Source: Brevirhabdus pacifica
Lineage (GTDB): Bacteria > Pseudomonadota > Alphaproteobacteria > Rhodobacterales > Rhodobacteraceae
Reading direction: 5' to 3'
DNA: 64,000 nt
Assembly: GCF_002797755.1 (NCBI RefSeq)
Contig: NZ_PGFI01000012.1
Coordinates: forward strand, 124,001 to 188,000
The notes under the pieces were generated by a model. The model saw only the letters and a program-made list of their open reading frames with translations, did not search any database and had not been told where the DNA came from. This document shows, in pieces, positions 60,890 through 64,000 of this stretch (position 1 is the first letter of the stretch; every line of letters starts with the position of its first letter). Made by a program: the position numbers and the translations under genes.

Positions 60890-61635
60890 GCGCGATACTC
60901 GGGGTTTTCGAAATCGAACCGCGCGCCCGCGTCCCAGGCGTTGCGGTCGTTGCCCTCGTTGGGAATGCCGCTCTGCGCCTTCAGCATCCGGGCAAGGTGG
61001 ATCATGTTCCACGTCATGATGGTGGTGTTGCGCTGGGTGAACTCGTTGTCGAAACCGACCCGGTCGCTGTCGTCCTTGGCGCCCTCTTTCTTGTCGCCAT
61101 ACGAGGGGCCCGGCCCCGCCTCGCCGATCCAGCCGCAATCGGCCTGGGGCGCGATGGTCAGCCCAAGGTGGTTGAGGGCAAATCCCGTGGACATGGCCAC
61201 ATGCTTGATGCCGTCCTCGTTGCCGGTGACGACCGTGCCGCCAACCTTGCCGTAATAGATCGATTGACCCTGATCGTTCAGCTCGCCCGACATCGCGTAA
61301 AGCCGTTCGATCAGCTTGCGGCAGATCGAGCTTTCCTCGCCCAGCCAGATGGGGGTGCCAATCACCAGAATGTCGGCGGCCAGCACGCGTTTCCAAAGCT
61401 GCGGCCATTCATCCGTGTCGTAGCCGTGTTCGGTCATGTCGGGCTGGATACCGGGGGGCACGTCGTGGGAGGCAAGATGCAGGTGATCCACGCTGACGTT
61501 GTTCTGCTCCATGATATGGGCCACGGCGTTCAGCAGCAGCTTGGTGTGGCTTTCTTCGGGCTCGCGCTTGAGGGTGCAGTTGACCAGAAGGGCCTTGAGG
61601 GCGGGGGCGTCGGATGTCGGCATGTCTATCTCCAT
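60886..61635 (-). CDS. Flavodoxin-fold NAD(P)H-dependent oxidoreductase
   Basis: This 249-residue protein has an FMN-reductase/flavodoxin-like fold: ALLVNCTLKREPEESHTKLL, then ADILVIGTPIWLGEESSICR and GTVVTGNEDGIKHVAMSTGF, which line an FMN pocket. A second start at 61623 is in frame. It ends in an acidic segment. A soluble flavin reductase is likely; the substrate is unknown. It is the second gene of the liu unit, 104 bases after liuA. Confidence 0.82.
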   Translation of the reverse strand: MEIDMPTSDAPALKALLVNCTLKREPEESHTKLLLNAVAHIMEQNNVSVDHLHLASHDVPPGIQPDMTEHGYDTDEWPQLWKRVLAADILVIGTPIWLGEESSICRKLIERLYAMSGELNDQGQSIYYGKVGGTVVTGNEDGIKHVAMSTGFALNHLGLTIAPQADCGWIGEAGPGPSYGDKKEGAKDDSDRVGFDNEFTQRNTTIMTWNMIHLARMLKAQSGIPNEGNDRNAWDAGARFDFENPEYRA

Positions 61636-61739
61636 CTGCGGGCGTGCCCCTTGGGGGCTGCCGTTTCGGGCGGGATCGTGGCCGGTGATCGGGATGCGGG
61701 GGCATGGCGCGGATGCGCGCGAGCCCCCGTCGCCCCGCG

Positions 61740-62900
61740 TCAGTCAGCGGCCATCAACTCTCGCCCAATCAACATCCGCCGTATCTCGGATGTTCCCGCG
61801 CCGATCTCCATCAGCTTGGCGTCGCGGAAAAGCCGCGCGACCGGGCTGTCGGCCAGAAAGCCCGCCCCGCCCAGCGCCTGCACCGCCTGATGCGCCTGTT
61901 TCATCGCCTCTTCCGAGGAGTAGAGCACGCAGGCCGCCGCGTCCTGCCGCGTGACTTCGCCCCGGTCGCAGGCGCGCGCCACCTCGTAGACATAGGCCCG
62001 CGCGGTATTCATCGCCGTATACATGTCGGCGATCTTGCCCTGCATCAGCTGGAACTCTCCGATCGGGCGACCGAACTGCTGGCGTTCGCGCAGGTAGGGC
62101 ATCACCTCGTCCAGACAGGCGGCCATGATGCCGGTGCCGATGCCCGCCAGCACGACACGTTCGTAATCCAGCCCCGACATCAGGACCCGCACGCCCTTGC
62201 CCTCGTCGCCCAGAACATTCTCGAACGGGACCTCGACGTCGTCGAAGATCAGCTCGGCCGTGTTCGAGCCGCGCATCCCCAGCTTGTCGAAATGCGGGCT
62301 GGTGGTGAAACCCTTCATGGATTTCTCGATCAGGAAGGCGGTGATGCCACGGCTGCCGGCCTGAGGATCCGTCTTGGCATAGACCACCAGCGTGTCGGCG
62401 TCGGGGCCGTTGGTGATCCAGTATTTGTTGCCGGTCAGGCGGTAGTGATCGTTGCGCTTTTCGGCCCGCAGGCGCATCGAGACCACGTCCGAACCGGCGC
62501 TGGCCTCGGACATGGCCAGCGCGCCGACATGCTGCCCCGAGACCAGACCCGGCAGGTATTTTTCCTTCTGCGCCTGAGTGCCGTTCAGCCGGATCTGATT
62601 GACGCACAGGTTGGAATGGGCGCCGTAGGACAGGCTGACCGAGGCCGAGGCGCGGGCGATTTCCTCCACCGCGACGGTGTGGGCCAGATAGGACATGCCG
62701 GCGCCGCCGAACTCTTCGGGGACGGTGATGCCCAGAAGGCCAAGCTCACCCATCTCGGACCACAGCTCGGACGGGAATTCGTTGCTTGCGTCGATCTGGC
62801 CGGCCATCGGCTTGATCCGTTCCTGCGCCCAGCGGTGCACCATCTCGCGCAGCGCGTTGACGTCTTCGCCAAGATCGAACCTCATCGATGCGGTGAACAT
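61740..62900 (-). CDS. liuA: Isovaleryl-CoA dehydrogenase
   Basis: It oxidises isovaleryl-CoA to 3-methylcrotonyl-CoA with FAD and passes electrons to ETF. It has 386 residues: N-terminal helices ([20 protein letters not shown]), [39 protein letters not shown], and the catalytic Glu near residue 245 in [10 protein letters not shown]. This catalytic position is the one typical of isovaleryl-CoA dehydrogenases rather than short- or medium-chain ones. The C-terminus has [18 protein letters not shown]. The start at 62900 ([13 protein letters not shown]) matches homologues. It is the first gene of the cluster after a palindromic operator. Confidence 0.94.
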   Translation of the reverse strand: MFTASMRFDLGEDVNALREMVHRWAQERIKPMAGQIDASNEFPSELWSEMGELGLLGITVPEEFGGAGMSYLAHTVAVEEIARASASVSLSYGAHSNLCVNQIRLNGTQAQKEKYLPGLVSGQHVGALAMSEASAGSDVVSMRLRAEKRNDHYRLTGNKYWITNGPDADTLVVYAKTDPQAGSRGITAFLIEKSMKGFTTSPHFDKLGMRGSNTAELIFDDVEVPFENVLGDEGKGVRVLMSGLDYERVVLAGIGTGIMAACLDEVMPYLRERQQFGRPIGEFQLMQGKIADMYTAMNTARAYVYEVARACDRGEVTRQDAAACVLYSSEEAMKQAHQAVQALGGAGFLADSPVARLFRDAKLMEIGAGTSEIRRMLIGRELMAAD

Positions 62901-62949
62901 GGGCGGGATCCTTCGGGCTGGAGTGGGTCGCGGGTGGTCGGGAACAGTT

Positions 62950-62967
62950 ATTGAACGTGCGTTCAAT
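62950..62967. promoter_or_regulatory. Perfect palindrome upstream of liuA (candidate repressor operator)
   Basis: ATTGAACG (62950-62957), a 2-base centre TG, and CGTTCAAT (62960-62967) form a perfect 8+8 palindrome 50 bases before the liuA ATG, with its own AT-rich flank. This spacing and symmetry are typical of TetR-family operators near acyl-CoA metabolism genes. No regulator gene is in the window, so the regulator is unidentified. Confidence 0.65.
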
Positions 62968-62991
62968 TAATAGCGGCGGGGGCGAGCCGGG

Positions 62992-64000
62992 TCAAGCGGC
63001 GTGACGCGCCACCTCGCTGGCGATGATGCGGGCGATCAGCGTGCAGTCGTCGGAACTGAAGGTAAGCGGCAGGCGGAAATCCAGCAGGGCCGAGAGCACC
63101 TTGTCGGTGCGCGGAAGCTCCTGTGCCGGGGCATAGCGCCAGCTGTCGTGGCGCGAGGTATAGCCCTGTGGCTCGGCCGCACCGAACCATTTCAGCACCA
63201 CGCCCCGCACCGCGCAGGCCGCAACCAGTCGCGCGATCCGTTCTCCGTCCCAGCCCGGCAGCAGAAACTGGAAGGATGAGCCGACAAAGCCCTCGCGCCC
63301 GTCCCGGAGGATCAGCGACAGGCCCTCGACCCCGGCAAGCCCCTCCTCGACCGCGCGGTAGAGGGTGGCCCATTCGGCCCGGCGACGGGGCAGGTCGGCG
63401 ATCTGCGGGCGCAGGATCGCGGCGCGCAGGTTGTCCATCCGGCCCGACATGTTGGGGGTCTCGAACCGGATCCGCTGATAGGCGGCGGCAGCAGGACCGG
63501 CCGGGTGCCGATCATGGAACATGTAACTGCCCGAGAGCATCACCGCCCGCGCCATGACCTCGGGATCGTCGCCCACCAGGAAGCCGCCCTCGCCCGAGTT
63601 GATGTGCTTGTAGGTCTGGGCCGAGTAGCACCCCAATGCCCCGAACCGCCCCGAGGGCGCGCCGTTCCAGTCGGCGCCCATCGTGTGGGCGCAATCCTCC
63701 ACCACGGTGACGCGGGCCTTGTCGCAGATGTCCATCAGCCGCTCCATCTCGCAGATGTGGCCGCGCATGTGCGACAGCAGCAGGACGCGGGCGCCGCTGG
63801 CGGCGATCCGGTCGCGCAGGTGGTCCATGTCTATGGTCAGCCCCGCCGTCGTCTCGACAAAGACCGGCACGGCCCCCACCGCCGCCACCGCCCCGGGCAC
63901 GGGCGCCAGGGTGAAGCCGTTGGTCAGGACAGGCTGGCCAGGCGCCACGCCCAGCGCCCGAAGCGCGCAAGCCAGCGCGTAGCCGCCCGAGGCCACGGCC
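62992..64000 (-). CDS. DegT/DnrJ/EryC1-family aminotransferase (N-terminus cut)
   Basis: This is a PLP-dependent protein of the DegT/StrS class; the frame is open to the right edge, so the N-terminus is missing and 336 residues are visible. Features are the SGGYALACALRALGVAPGQ start of the PLP fold, VVEDCAHTMGADWNG with the PLP-contacting Asp, and SAQTYKHINSGEGGFLVGDD in which Lys is the Schiff-base residue. Members aminate sugar nucleotides or related ketones. It is the gene upstream of liuA on the same strand, but the operator between them suggests a separate unit. Confidence 0.86.
   Translation of the reverse strand, partial: AVASGGYALACALRALGVAPGQPVLTNGFTLAPVPGAVAAVGAVPVFVETTAGLTIDMDHLRDRIAASGARVLLLSHMRGHICEMERLMDICDKARVTVVEDCAHTMGADWNGAPSGRFGALGCYSAQTYKHINSGEGGFLVGDDPEVMARAVMLSGSYMFHDRHPAGPAAAAYQRIRFETPNMSGRMDNLRAAILRPQIADLPRRRAEWATLYRAVEEGLAGVEGLSLILRDGREGFVGSSFQFLLPGWDGERIARLVAACAVRGVVLKWFGAAEPQGYTSRHDSWRYAPAQELPRTDKVLSALLDFRLPLTFSSDDCTLIARIIASEVARHAA

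Overview
The window reads as a chromosomal segment of a high-GC alphaproteobacterium of the order Rhodobacterales (Rhodobacter/Paracoccus/Roseobacter relatives). The evidence is the full 14-gene nuo operon with Rhodobacterales-type extra frames (NuoE with a long C-terminal extension, a DUF5337-like protein), nuoN followed by birA, coaX and rnj, a Hint-domain protein, and a repeat whose core is CCTCCGGCGGGGATATTT. I cannot name a genus. I saw no tRNA, rRNA, CRISPR array, insertion sequence or prophage; this is mostly core genome.

Layout. 1-2676 (+): surE (5' end outside the window), pcm and an NlpD-like LysM/LytM lipoprotein. 2870-5788 (-): tatA, tatB, tatC and a DUF815 ATPase, convergent with nlpD. 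6030-6749 (+): a WYL-type regulator. 6778-10297 (-): an ABC ATPase, a sodium:solute symporter and an SDR-fold protein with a degenerate active site. 10667-14044: a Hint-domain protein (+) and a membrane hybrid histidine kinase (-). 14230-16973 (+): parE and a small membrane protein. 17068-20604 (-): lolD, lolC and proS, with a repeat palindrome between lolC and proS. 20804-26650 (+): an AI-2E/PerM exporter, a DnaA-like Hda protein, ppk1 and ppx. 26681-29605 (-): a secreted hypothetical protein, an EEP-fold nuclease, a TerB/DnaJ protein and a GNAT acetyltransferase.

29779-52356 (-) is one long gene array. In transcription order it is nuoA, B, C, sulfotransferase, D, E, HhH protein, DUF5337, F, small membrane ORF, (47-aa ORF), G, lipoprotein, H, methyltransferase, I, CMD-family protein, J, 23-aa ORF, K, L, M, N, birA, coaX, rnj. 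It encodes respiratory complex I plus biotin ligase, pantothenate kinase and RNase J. Many junctions are overlaps or gaps of a few bases, so the inserted genes are very probably co-expressed with complex I. This array is the most interesting part of the window: a sulfotransferase, a SAM methyltransferase, a lipoprotein, two copies of one small HhH domain and several tiny ORFs lie between essential subunits.

52600-62900 (-) is a leucine/isovalerate catabolic (liu) cluster: liuA, flavodoxin-fold protein, EcsC-like protein, liuB, nitronate monooxygenase-like protein, liuD, GST, HMG-CoA lyase and liuC. It holds every step from isovaleryl-CoA to acetyl-CoA plus acetoacetate. A clean palindrome upstream of liuA looks like a repressor operator. 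BirA from the nuo array would biotinylate LiuD. The right edge cuts a DegT/DnrJ-type aminotransferase (62992 to the end).
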